A model generated the notes under the pieces. The model ran no database searches. It saw only the letters and a list, made by a program, of their open reading frames with translations, and had not been told where the DNA came from. From Chloroflexota bacterium (GTDB lineage: Bacteria; Chloroflexota; Anaerolineae; Anaerolineales; Villigracilaceae): a stretch of DNA of 64,000 nucleotides. Location of the stretch: assembly GCA_021414245.1 (NCBI GenBank), contig JAIOOU010000004.1, positions 496,001-560,000 of the forward strand, read 5' to 3'. The position numbers were made by a program, and so were the translations under genes. Positions within the stretch are counted from its first letter, which is position 1, and each line of letters begins with the position of its first letter. This document shows, piece by piece, positions 8,785-16,282 of the stretch.

Positions 8785-10431
8785 TCACAGGGACTTAATG
8801 AGATAGTATTCCCCGCGCTCGAAACCGCGGTCCAGATAATAGTGCCGGGTTCCGATGGCCGAGATGACTGCCATGCGCGAGAAGCCGTGCAGGCGGGCCA
8901 CGGCTTCCGCCTGCTGAAGCAGGCGCGTGCCTAATCCCAAATGTTGAGCGGCGCCGCTTTGTTCCTCTCCAACCGCGAGGGATTGACCGTAGACATGCAC
9001 CTCCCGAATCAGGGCGGCATTGTCCAGGTCGGGCATGCCGGTCAGGACAGCATCCTTTGCGGGCAGGGATAAACGGATAAATCCAGCCAGACCATCTTCC
9101 GGAGTATTAAAGGAAATGAAATGTTCCGAGGCTGCGCCCGCCTGGTAGGTCAGGTCATTGAGGTGCAAGGTGCGCGAGTCCACGGTTTTCCCCCGTACTT
9201 CGCGGCAACGCACGCATTCACAATGCGTGCCGCGTTTTTGCATTTCACTTTGGATGTCCTGCCGCAGGCTTGTGCGCGTGTTTCCTTCCACGACATTATT
9301 GCCGGGGATGTCCCGGATGACCCTATTCACGCGGCAATAGCGCGGAATGGTTGGTTTAATGTCCGCGATGAGTTTTACCAATTCATCGGTCGTGTATGGC
9401 TGGAATTCACCGCGCTTCCAATATTCATATAATTCAGCATTCGCCAGCAGTTGATTCGGATAGATCTTGATCTCATCGGGGCAAAAATCCTGCCAGAGTT
9501 TTGCGAAATCCAGGCGGTCTGACTCGGGGGTTGCACCCAAAAGGTTTGGCATCCAGTGCAAAACGATCTTGAAGCCCGCTGCGCGAAGCAGGGCGGTGGC
9601 TTTGCGGGTGCATTCCACATCGTGTCCGCGTTTGTTGACCTCCAAAATATGATCATCAAAGCTTTGTGCACCCATTTGGACCTTGGTTACACCCAGGTGT
9701 CGCAGCCAGCGAAGTTCGTCCTGATTAATTTCATCGGGACGGGTCTCAATGACCAGACCGACATTGCGATGGGCGGCTGTCTCATTAATGGTTTGTGCCG
9801 TCGCAAGGTCCACTCCCGCGGTTTCGATCCTGTCTTTGTGGTCTCGAAGCACCCCTCTTTCAGACTCGTTCATGGCATCGAAACAACGTTTGATGAACCA
9901 TTCCTGGTAATCGCGCCTGTAGGACGACCAGGTTCCGCCCAGGATCAGCAATTCGATCTTGTCGGTGGGGTGGCCCAGGTTTTCCAATGCAAGGATTCGC
10001 GCGTAAACCTGTTCATACGGATCGAACTCATGTTGAAGCGCGCGCATGGCGCCAGGCTCATCCGGCAGATAGCTCTTGGGCATGCGCACATCTGTGGGGC
10101 AAAAGATGCATTTTCCGGGACAGGGATACGGTTTTGTTAAAACAGTAACAGTCGTCACACCCGAAAGAGTGCGCATGGGCTTCATGCGGATGCGTTCCAA
10201 CAGGACCCGGTCCGCTTCAAGAGCACCCGTTTCCACCATCTGGTTATAGGCGGCGACCAGGGCTGCCTTTGTCAGATAGCCTGCACCGCCCTCGAGCGGA
10301 TGGGTGCGCAGGGCGCGCATCACATCCGTCCCTTCGCGGATCTCCTCCAGCACATGATGTGCCAAAGTCAATTTTTCGGGCGTGAGCGTGTTGTTCTTTG
10401 TCCAGCGTTTTCGTTTATCGGAAATTTCCAT
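8785..10431 (-). CDS. elp3: Elp3-family tRNA uridine(34) carboxymethyl-forming enzyme
   Basis: 548 residues. After an N-terminal helical region comes a radical SAM domain whose CxxxCxxC cluster is C104-C108-C111 (PYPCPGKCIFCPTD), then a Cys-rich zinc site around RGTHCECVRC and a C-terminal GNAT acetyl-CoA domain (LGLGTRLLQQAE, ending YYLDRGFERGEYYLIKSL). Elp3 uses SAM and acetyl-CoA to make the cm5 group on wobble U34 of tRNA. Start is the ATG at 10431 preceded by GGAAAAG; a TTG 15 bp upstream is less likely. Followed by a gapless convergent MFS gene. cysH is upstream, and a Trm9-like methyltransferase is divergent just beyond it. Confidence 0.95.
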   Translation of the reverse strand: MEISDKRKRWTKNNTLTPEKLTLAHHVLEEIREGTDVMRALRTHPLEGGAGYLTKAALVAAYNQMVETGALEADRVLLERIRMKPMRTLSGVTTVTVLTKPYPCPGKCIFCPTDVRMPKSYLPDEPGAMRALQHEFDPYEQVYARILALENLGHPTDKIELLILGGTWSSYRRDYQEWFIKRCFDAMNESERGVLRDHKDRIETAGVDLATAQTINETAAHRNVGLVIETRPDEINQDELRWLRHLGVTKVQMGAQSFDDHILEVNKRGHDVECTRKATALLRAAGFKIVLHWMPNLLGATPESDRLDFAKLWQDFCPDEIKIYPNQLLANAELYEYWKRGEFQPYTTDELVKLIADIKPTIPRYCRVNRVIRDIPGNNVVEGNTRTSLRQDIQSEMQKRGTHCECVRCREVRGKTVDSRTLHLNDLTYQAGAASEHFISFNTPEDGLAGFIRLSLPAKDAVLTGMPDLDNAALIREVHVYGQSLAVGEEQSGAAQHLGLGTRLLQQAEAVARLHGFSRMAVISAIGTRHYYLDRGFERGEYYLIKSL

Positions 10432-10466
10432 AAATGACTTTTCCAAAGACTTTGGAAGTCTTGTGA

Positions 10467-11219
10467 TTATTTAACCTTGGTCACATCCAGATGAAATTCA
10501 CTCTTTGCCTCCGCAATATCCTTCTTGCGGAACATGTCGGTATGCAGGCCGCATTCCACTTTTCCGCGCCCGGCCCAGCGCCCGGCGCGTTCGTCGTCGT
10601 TGACGCCAATCGCGATCGTGCAGGGCGCGCAGCCCACACTGCGGTATCCCTTTTCGTAAAGCGGGTGCTTCGGAAGATCGTTTTCTTCCATGTATCTTTT
10701 GACATCCGCCTTCGTCCAATTCAAAAGCGGATTGATCTTGAGCAGGCCGTCCTCCTGCGCTTCCAGGATTTTTGCGTGTGCTCGCACCGAGGTCTGATCC
10801 CTGCGGATGCCGCTGATCCAGGCCTTGACATCCTTCAGGGCCTTTTGCATTGGCTGAACTTTGTGCAGATAGCAGCACAAATTCGGGTCTTCCAGCGGCA
10901 GTGTGCGGGTGTTCTGCCGGGCAAAAACATCCCAGCGGGTGTCGCGATAGAGGTCGATGACATTGATCTTCCAGTCCGACGCGAGTTGTTCGCGGAACAT
11001 CAGGGTTTCCCAGAAATGATAGCCCGTATCAATGAAGAAAACGGGCAGGCCGCGCTTGATGCGCGTCACCATGTGCAAAAGCGGCACGGATTGGGTCTGG
11101 AACGACGAACTCATGGCAACCTCGGGCCAGTACATCCCCACTGCCCATTCGATGATCTCCCGCGGGGTCCTCGTTTCAAATTCCTCTGATAGTCTCTCGA
11201 TTTCCTGCACCGATAACAT
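10467..11219 (-). CDS. cysH: Phosphoadenylyl/adenylyl-sulfate reductase
   Basis: 250 residues. PAPS reductase PP-loop fold with SSSFQTQSVPLLHM near the N-terminus, the FFIDTGYHFWETL substrate motif, and catalytic cysteine C223 in VECGLH. Cysteines C115-C116 and C197-C200 (CC...CAPC) match the 4Fe-4S-binding set of the APS-reducing subgroup, so adenylyl sulfate is the likelier substrate. It reduces activated sulfate to sulfite for cysteine synthesis, using thioredoxin. No other sulfate-assimilation gene is next to it. It lies 35 bp upstream of elp3 and is divergent from the methyltransferase gene. Confidence 0.94.
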   Translation of the reverse strand: MLSVQEIERLSEEFETRTPREIIEWAVGMYWPEVAMSSSFQTQSVPLLHMVTRIKRGLPVFFIDTGYHFWETLMFREQLASDWKINVIDLYRDTRWDVFARQNTRTLPLEDPNLCCYLHKVQPMQKALKDVKAWISGIRRDQTSVRAHAKILEAQEDGLLKINPLLNWTKADVKRYMEENDLPKHPLYEKGYRSVGCAPCTIAIGVNDDERAGRWAGRGKVECGLHTDMFRKKDIAEAKSEFHLDVTKVK

Positions 11220-11254
11220 GCCGGGATTATACCGTTACAGGCTGCCCGAATGGG

Positions 11255-11260
11255 TATAAT
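11255..11260 (+). promoter_or_regulatory. -10 box positioned for leaderless start of the Trm9-like gene
   Basis: Perfect TATAAT with six bases between it and the ATG at 11267, so transcription would begin at or next to the start codon. No Shine-Dalgarno is present. Confidence 0.55.
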
Positions 11261-11266
11261 GCCGTT

Positions 11267-11983
11267 ATGAATTTTGCCACTGCTGAACGCCTGCTTGCGA
11301 TCAACCGGGAATTTTATGATCGTTTTGGAGAGTCGTTCTCGACCACGCGCCGGCGATTGCAGCCCGGCGTGAAAAAGATTCTCGAATCAATGCGGACGGA
11401 TGTCTCCGTTTTGGATTTGGGATGCGGCAATGGACATTTTCTGCACGAGCTCGGCAGGCGTGGTCACCGGGCCGCGCTTCTCGGCGTGGACTTCAGCCTG
11501 CCTCTGCTTCGAGACGCAGAATCTGTGCCGGGAATGAAATTCCGTGAGATCGATCTGTCAAAGCTTCCGGCTTTCCGTGACGAGTTGTCAATGGCGGGCG
11601 GCTGGGATGTGATCACGATGTTTGCGGCCCTGCATCATATTCCATCGCATGAAATGCGCCTGGATATTTTAAGAACCGTGCGCAAACTATTAAAACCGGA
11701 TGGAAGGTTTTTTTTATCCAATTGGCAGTTCCTCAACAGCGAAAAACTCAAATCAAGAATCCAGCCGTGGGGAAAGGCTGGAATTAAAGACACGGAAGTT
11801 GATGAAGGGGATTACATGCTGGATTGGCGCAGCGGGGGCGATGGATTGCGATACGCACACCAATTTACAGCAGAGGAACTGCTCGCATTGGCCGGGCAGG
11901 CCGAAATGCGCGTGATCGATTCTTTTCTATCCGATGGGGAAAGTGGTACTCTGGGCCTGTATCAGGTCTGGTCCGGCACCTGA
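11267..11983 (+). CDS. Class I SAM methyltransferase, Trm9/ALKBH8-MT-like
   Basis: 238 residues with a Rossmann methyltransferase core: motif I VLDLGCGNGHFL at 48-59, acidic residue in LLGVDFS, and motif IV-like AALHHIP. N-terminal NREFYDRFGESFSTTRRRLQPG resembles Trm9 proteins (x-FSxTRxxPWP). The C-terminal block with a dispersed W, RYAHQFTAEEL and a final hydrophobic strand also follows the Trm9/ALKBH8 layout. Trm9 methylates cm5U34 to mcm5U34 in tRNA, so its proximity to elp3 is notable; this substrate is inferred, not shown. It appears leaderless. Its 3' end overlaps the convergent diguanylate cyclase gene by 22 bp. Confidence 0.8.
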   Translation: MNFATAERLLAINREFYDRFGESFSTTRRRLQPGVKKILESMRTDVSVLDLGCGNGHFLHELGRRGHRAALLGVDFSLPLLRDAESVPGMKFREIDLSKLPAFRDELSMAGGWDVITMFAALHHIPSHEMRLDILRTVRKLLKPDGRFFLSNWQFLNSEKLKSRIQPWGKAGIKDTEVDEGDYMLDWRSGGDGLRYAHQFTAEELLALAGQAEMRVIDSFLSDGESGTLGLYQVWSGT

Positions 11984-14900
11984 TGTGCATCGGTCGCCTT
12001 GACCTGATTGCGTCCCCCGCGTTTGGCTTCATAAAGGGCAATGTCGGCCCTTTCGATCAGGGTTTGCAGGGTGTCGTATTCATTTGATTCAGCCACACCG
12101 ATGCTGATCGTGATCTCCAGTGTGCCGGCGTCCGATTCAAACGGGTCTTTCATGATTTTTTGGCGCAATCGTTCGGCCACCGATCTTGCGGATTCAAGAT
12201 TCGTCTCAGGCAGCAGCACGATGAATTCCTCGCCGCCGTAACGGCAAACCAGGTCAACGGCACGCGAACCTGTCCGGCAGCGGTCAGCTAGTTCGCAAAG
12301 GACCTGATCTCCGATGGTGTGACCATGGCGGTCATTGACCTCCTTGAAGTGATCGATGTCAAAAAGAAGCGCTGAGAACGGCCGGTTAATGCGGCGCGCA
12401 CGCAGGAATTCGAATTCACCGATTTGAAACAATCCACGACGATTATATATGCCGGTCAGCGGGTCTGTGATCGCCTGGTCCTGGGTGGCTTTGAAAATAC
12501 GTGCGTTCTCCAGTGCCCCAGAGACCTGGTCTGCAAAAGCCATGGCAAGGCTGATGTTGTCCTGTGTAAACTGATTTGGGGTGGCGCTGTCAATCGTGAG
12601 CAGACCGATGATCCGGTCCTGGAAAATGAGCGGTACGCCCAGCCAGGAATGAATATGATCGTGCGGCTGGGCCTTGAATTCGGGATAGATATCGATGATT
12701 TCTGGCAGAAGGTAGGGTTTGCCTGTCTGGATCACGATCGTGTTGGGGTTGTTTCCCGGGATCGGGAAACGGATTCCGATCACCGCCTTTGGATCGGAAA
12801 ATCCGCTGCCGCCGATGATCTCGAGCTCGCCGTCATGAAGTAGTTGAACCGAGGCGCTGTTGTAGGGGATCACCTGCTGCAACTGTTCCAGGATGCGGGA
12901 TACGGTTTCGTCCGTTTCGAGGGTTTCGGTGACGGCCACTCCAGCCTTGCGCAGGGTTTCCGATGCAGTGGCACGCTGTTGGGCTTGTTCCAGAGCCTGG
13001 AATTTTTCAATGGCAAGCGCAACCAGGCCGGCGGCCTGTTCGCAAATGGAGATTTCCTCCGGTTGGAATCGATGGCAATCCATAAAGGACAAGATAATCG
13101 CCCCAAGTTTATTTTTTGCCGCAGTCATTGGCAGCACGATCAGGGATCGAACTGTGCATTTTTCGGCGGCAGCCTGTGTCACATAAGGGGAATTCAATAC
13201 ATCATCCACGATCAAGGTTTTACCAAGGTGCAAAGCCAGATCCGGGAATGTGTATCCATCCAGGACTGGTTGTGTGGAAAGGCGGGCATCCTTGTTCATG
13301 CCATAAGCGGCCAGCAGGGACGTTTGCATGTGATCTTCGTTCCACAAGGTAATGGAACAGTCATTCGAATTGATCAATCTCGCCAGACGGGACGCACTGT
13401 CCTCGGCCATATCCTTCAGTGTCTTCGCCTGCAGTGCCTCACTGACAATGTCCTGCAGAAGAGTTAAGGCCTGCTGACGGCGGATTAAACTGTGCTCGGT
13501 TTGTGCACGGGTCTCCGCTGAACCAAAAACACTGGCGGTGATATGCAGGGCCTCCAATTCCGTATTGGTCCAGTAACGCTCATATGTGCATTCGTCAAAT
13601 CCGATGAACCCCCACCATTGATTGTTTACGAAGATGGGGATGATCGCAATCGAAAGAATGTCCTGGTCCTGCAGGAAGATCCTTTCGGGATCCGGAAATT
13701 CTCGAGTAAGACCATAAACCGGACGGCCTGATGAAAGCCGTTCCTCCCAGCGGCCAAACCCGGACTCCTGTAAGTTCACCTGCTGTAATCCTGGATTGTC
13801 GATCTGTGGTTTTATTCCCGGGGCTGACCATTCATATCGCTGACTGGAATGAATGGCGCCATTTTCATCCGTGTAATTCATGAAGATATAAACCCGGCTG
13901 ATATCAATCGCCTGACCGATCTTTTCCAATATGCCGGGTATATTATGTTCCCATGTGGATTCTTTCAGGAACTGTTCTGCGGCAAGGCTGATGGCCGACA
14001 TCATCGTTTCGCGCCTGCTCAACGCATTTTCGGCTTTTTTTCTCTCCGTGATATCGTGCAGTACGATCATCCGGTCCGGACCATCCTGTTCCTTTAACAG
14101 GCCTTCCGGGGTCACCTGTGAGGTGTTAACTTCGAATATCCTGGCCAGGTCGCCGATTCCGATCGTAATCTCGGAACGATCCCTGGAGGATGCGAGCATG
14201 TCTCCATATGCCCTGGAAATGTAATTAAGCGGTTGCCCCAGTACATCCGTTTCGGAGCAGGCCAGTAATTCCTCGATCAGCGGGTTGACGTACAGAACGC
14301 GTTTGTTGTGATTAATGACGATCACCCCGTCCGTCATGTTTTTCAGAACCGTCAGATGCTCAAGAGGTAATATCTCCAACAAGCGATATCGTGAGATCGC
14401 CCACGAAAGTCCAAGGCCGGTGGGCAGGAAGAACAGGGGCGTGAAATCCAGGTCATGGACTGGATTGACCCTGGCGATAAATATGAGACTTCCGATCCAG
14501 GGGGCCAGGATTCCGATCACGATCAGGCTGACCTCAACGCGATATACACCCGGCCGCTGCACCATTTCAGCGATCAGAAGCAGGCTGGCCACAAGCACGA
14601 GCATGTAGGAGTAAATCACCTGGATCCAAAAGAAAACTCCATAGCGGATGTTCAGTAACACAAGTCCGCCCCCGCCGACCAGGGATTCCCCGCCCCACAT
14701 CAGGTGATGATACTGGTTCGTCCAGGTAAGGACCACGATCAGCAGAGGGGTGAGCCACAGGAACATCCGTCCGCGGGGGCCGAGCAGGTGATTTTTGCCA
14801 ATGAATTCCAGGGAGAAGATCAACAGCAATACCGGGATCGATACGATCCCGATGTATTCGATCTTTGTAAAGAAAAGTTTCAGCTCAAGGGTCGGGGCGA

Positions 14901-15111
14901 ATATTTCCAAACCGTAGATGAAGGACCAGATCGCCATTCCGAGCATGGTCCATGCGAATGGGGTCACGGCCACAGTCGGACGCTTGCGCCAGGCCAATAA
15001 TCCCAGCCATGCATAGGTCACTGCGGCCAGGAAGTAGATGAATGGAACGTATAGTTCAGGGTGGTTTTGCACGATGGCTATTAAGGATGATAAAACAGCG
15101 AAAACGTACAA
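11962..15111 (-). CDS. Multidomain diguanylate cyclase: 7TM-PAS-GAF-GAF-GAF-GGDEF
   Basis: About 1049 residues. Residues 1-247 form a seven-helix HisKA_7TM-type membrane input domain, 250-365 a PAS domain, three GAF-like domains follow (about 375-535, 545-705, 715-875), then a GGDEF domain. The active site is GGEEF at about 959-963, preceded by an inhibitory I-site RxxD (RAVD) five residues earlier, so it should make cyclic di-GMP under product inhibition. Signals may be small ligands or redox state; none can be named. The start codon is uncertain: TTG at 15111 follows an in-frame stop immediately, and no nearby ATG is in frame. Its 3' end overlaps the Trm9-like gene. Confidence 0.93.
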   Translation of the reverse strand: MYVFAVLSSLIAIVQNHPELYVPFIYFLAAVTYAWLGLLAWRKRPTVAVTPFAWTMLGMAIWSFIYGLEIFAPTLELKLFFTKIEYIGIVSIPVLLLIFSLEFIGKNHLLGPRGRMFLWLTPLLIVVLTWTNQYHHLMWGGESLVGGGGLVLLNIRYGVFFWIQVIYSYMLVLVASLLLIAEMVQRPGVYRVEVSLIVIGILAPWIGSLIFIARVNPVHDLDFTPLFFLPTGLGLSWAISRYRLLEILPLEHLTVLKNMTDGVIVINHNKRVLYVNPLIEELLACSETDVLGQPLNYISRAYGDMLASSRDRSEITIGIGDLARIFEVNTSQVTPEGLLKEQDGPDRMIVLHDITERKKAENALSRRETMMSAISLAAEQFLKESTWEHNIPGILEKIGQAIDISRVYIFMNYTDENGAIHSSQRYEWSAPGIKPQIDNPGLQQVNLQESGFGRWEERLSSGRPVYGLTREFPDPERIFLQDQDILSIAIIPIFVNNQWWGFIGFDECTYERYWTNTELEALHITASVFGSAETRAQTEHSLIRRQQALTLLQDIVSEALQAKTLKDMAEDSASRLARLINSNDCSITLWNEDHMQTSLLAAYGMNKDARLSTQPVLDGYTFPDLALHLGKTLIVDDVLNSPYVTQAAAEKCTVRSLIVLPMTAAKNKLGAIILSFMDCHRFQPEEISICEQAAGLVALAIEKFQALEQAQQRATASETLRKAGVAVTETLETDETVSRILEQLQQVIPYNSASVQLLHDGELEIIGGSGFSDPKAVIGIRFPIPGNNPNTIVIQTGKPYLLPEIIDIYPEFKAQPHDHIHSWLGVPLIFQDRIIGLLTIDSATPNQFTQDNISLAMAFADQVSGALENARIFKATQDQAITDPLTGIYNRRGLFQIGEFEFLRARRINRPFSALLFDIDHFKEVNDRHGHTIGDQVLCELADRCRTGSRAVDLVCRYGGEEFIVLLPETNLESARSVAERLRQKIMKDPFESDAGTLEITISIGVAESNEYDTLQTLIERADIALYEAKRGGRNQVKATDAHQVPDQT

Positions 15112-15213
15112 TCATTGTATTCATAATCCATTCATGATCACATTACAGATGAGTCATAATCGCCGGTTTTTGCATATTTGTTAATTTATCTCCCCGAAAA
15201 TTCAGCACGAATT

Positions 15214-15253
15214 AAAAAGACTTCGCGAAAACATGTTTTCGCGAAGTCTTTTT
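15214..15253. terminator. Perfect 40-bp palindrome, bidirectional terminator
   Basis: A perfect inverted repeat with no mismatches, with A5 and T5 ends and core ACATGT. It terminates the minus-strand gene ending at 15257; the other side faces the 5' end of the diguanylate cyclase gene. Confidence 0.88.
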
Positions 15254-15256
15254 GCC

Positions 15257-16246
15257 TTACAAAATTACAAGCTGCGGGTTGACCACGTATTGCCACCAGT
15301 TGTTGTGCACTCCATTCCGGCGGCCGGCCACGCCCGGAAAGTGGTTGAACCACCATTTATGATGTGCACGGATGTCGCCGCCGCCCCACTCCGTGGGTCC
15401 AACGACGCGGACGTCCCCTTTAAAGTTTGGAAAATTCAACTGCCAGTCATAACATTCACTGTTCACGCGAGCTGGATTGTTCCAGTCATATTCCTGCTGA
15501 CTGTTGGGCGCGTAATGGATGTCGCCGCAGGCCGCCCTGCCGGGGGCGATTTTTTCGTATCTAGTAAAACGTTCCCATAAATTTGCATCGCCTCTGGTTT
15601 TGCTGAATACCCTTTCCATGATCGATTCCGCCCGGTGACCGTATCCTTCGAGCATTTCCCCGACATGTCTCTCGTTGGAAAATCCCATCACTACAAAGCG
15701 GCGTTTGCTGGCGGAGGTATTGGCGAGGGGAGGGGCGTTGCACCAAAATGCGCCCGGCCCCCCCATGATCGATTCGTAAAAGCCCGCATGGGGAAAACCG
15801 AAGATCCACACTTCGTCGATCTCGTTGCCGGCCACACGCTGCAGAATATTATATTTGGCAAGTATGGCGTTGTAATTGACCTCTGCCGGGGCGTGCGGAG
15901 AGGTTTTATGGGACAACACATCCAGGTAGGATTTTGGATCATATCGAAACCCGTCGGTTTTGGCCGGGAAATCGTCCACATCAATGCGCTGGACGATTTG
16001 ATAACGGACCATGCCTGCACTGACCTGGGTCAGGTCGGCCATGAAACCGGTCATCAGATCCGCCGGGCGGAACCATTTTTGTTGCTGCGACAAGGTCTGG
16101 CCTGTGATCCTGTCCATAAGGGGGTCGTACACAATCACAAGGACCCTGCTGAGGGTGATCTGAGCCGGCTCGGTTTCACTGTCCTTTGGATAGCTCGACG
16201 AGCCGGAAAGGATCCGGTTTAAGAATGCGCTGAAAATATTGGACAT
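15257..16246 (-). CDS. Conserved protein of unknown function
   Basis: 329 residues. No recognised domain. The central block DEVWIFGFPHAGFYES with a following GGPGAFWCNAPP, and the tryptophan-rich C-terminus (HHKWWFNHFPG, NNWWQYVVNP), look highly conserved and suggest an enzyme or carbohydrate-binding fold; this is inference. No signal peptide: the N-terminus MSNIFSAFLNRILSG is only weakly amphipathic. It starts 36 bp after the PPM-like/propeller gene with a strong GAGGAGAAGAG ribosome site, so the two are an operon closed by the palindromic terminator. I have seen this motif only as a hypothetical family and do not assign a role. Confidence 0.75.
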   Translation of the reverse strand: MSNIFSAFLNRILSGSSSYPKDSETEPAQITLSRVLVIVYDPLMDRITGQTLSQQQKWFRPADLMTGFMADLTQVSAGMVRYQIVQRIDVDDFPAKTDGFRYDPKSYLDVLSHKTSPHAPAEVNYNAILAKYNILQRVAGNEIDEVWIFGFPHAGFYESIMGGPGAFWCNAPPLANTSASKRRFVVMGFSNERHVGEMLEGYGHRAESIMERVFSKTRGDANLWERFTRYEKIAPGRAACGDIHYAPNSQQEYDWNNPARVNSECYDWQLNFPNFKGDVRVVGPTEWGGGDIRAHHKWWFNHFPGVAGRRNGVHNNWWQYVVNPQLVIL

Positions 16247-16282
16247 CTCTTCTCCTCGTTGCGGGCCGCAGACGGCTTTTCT

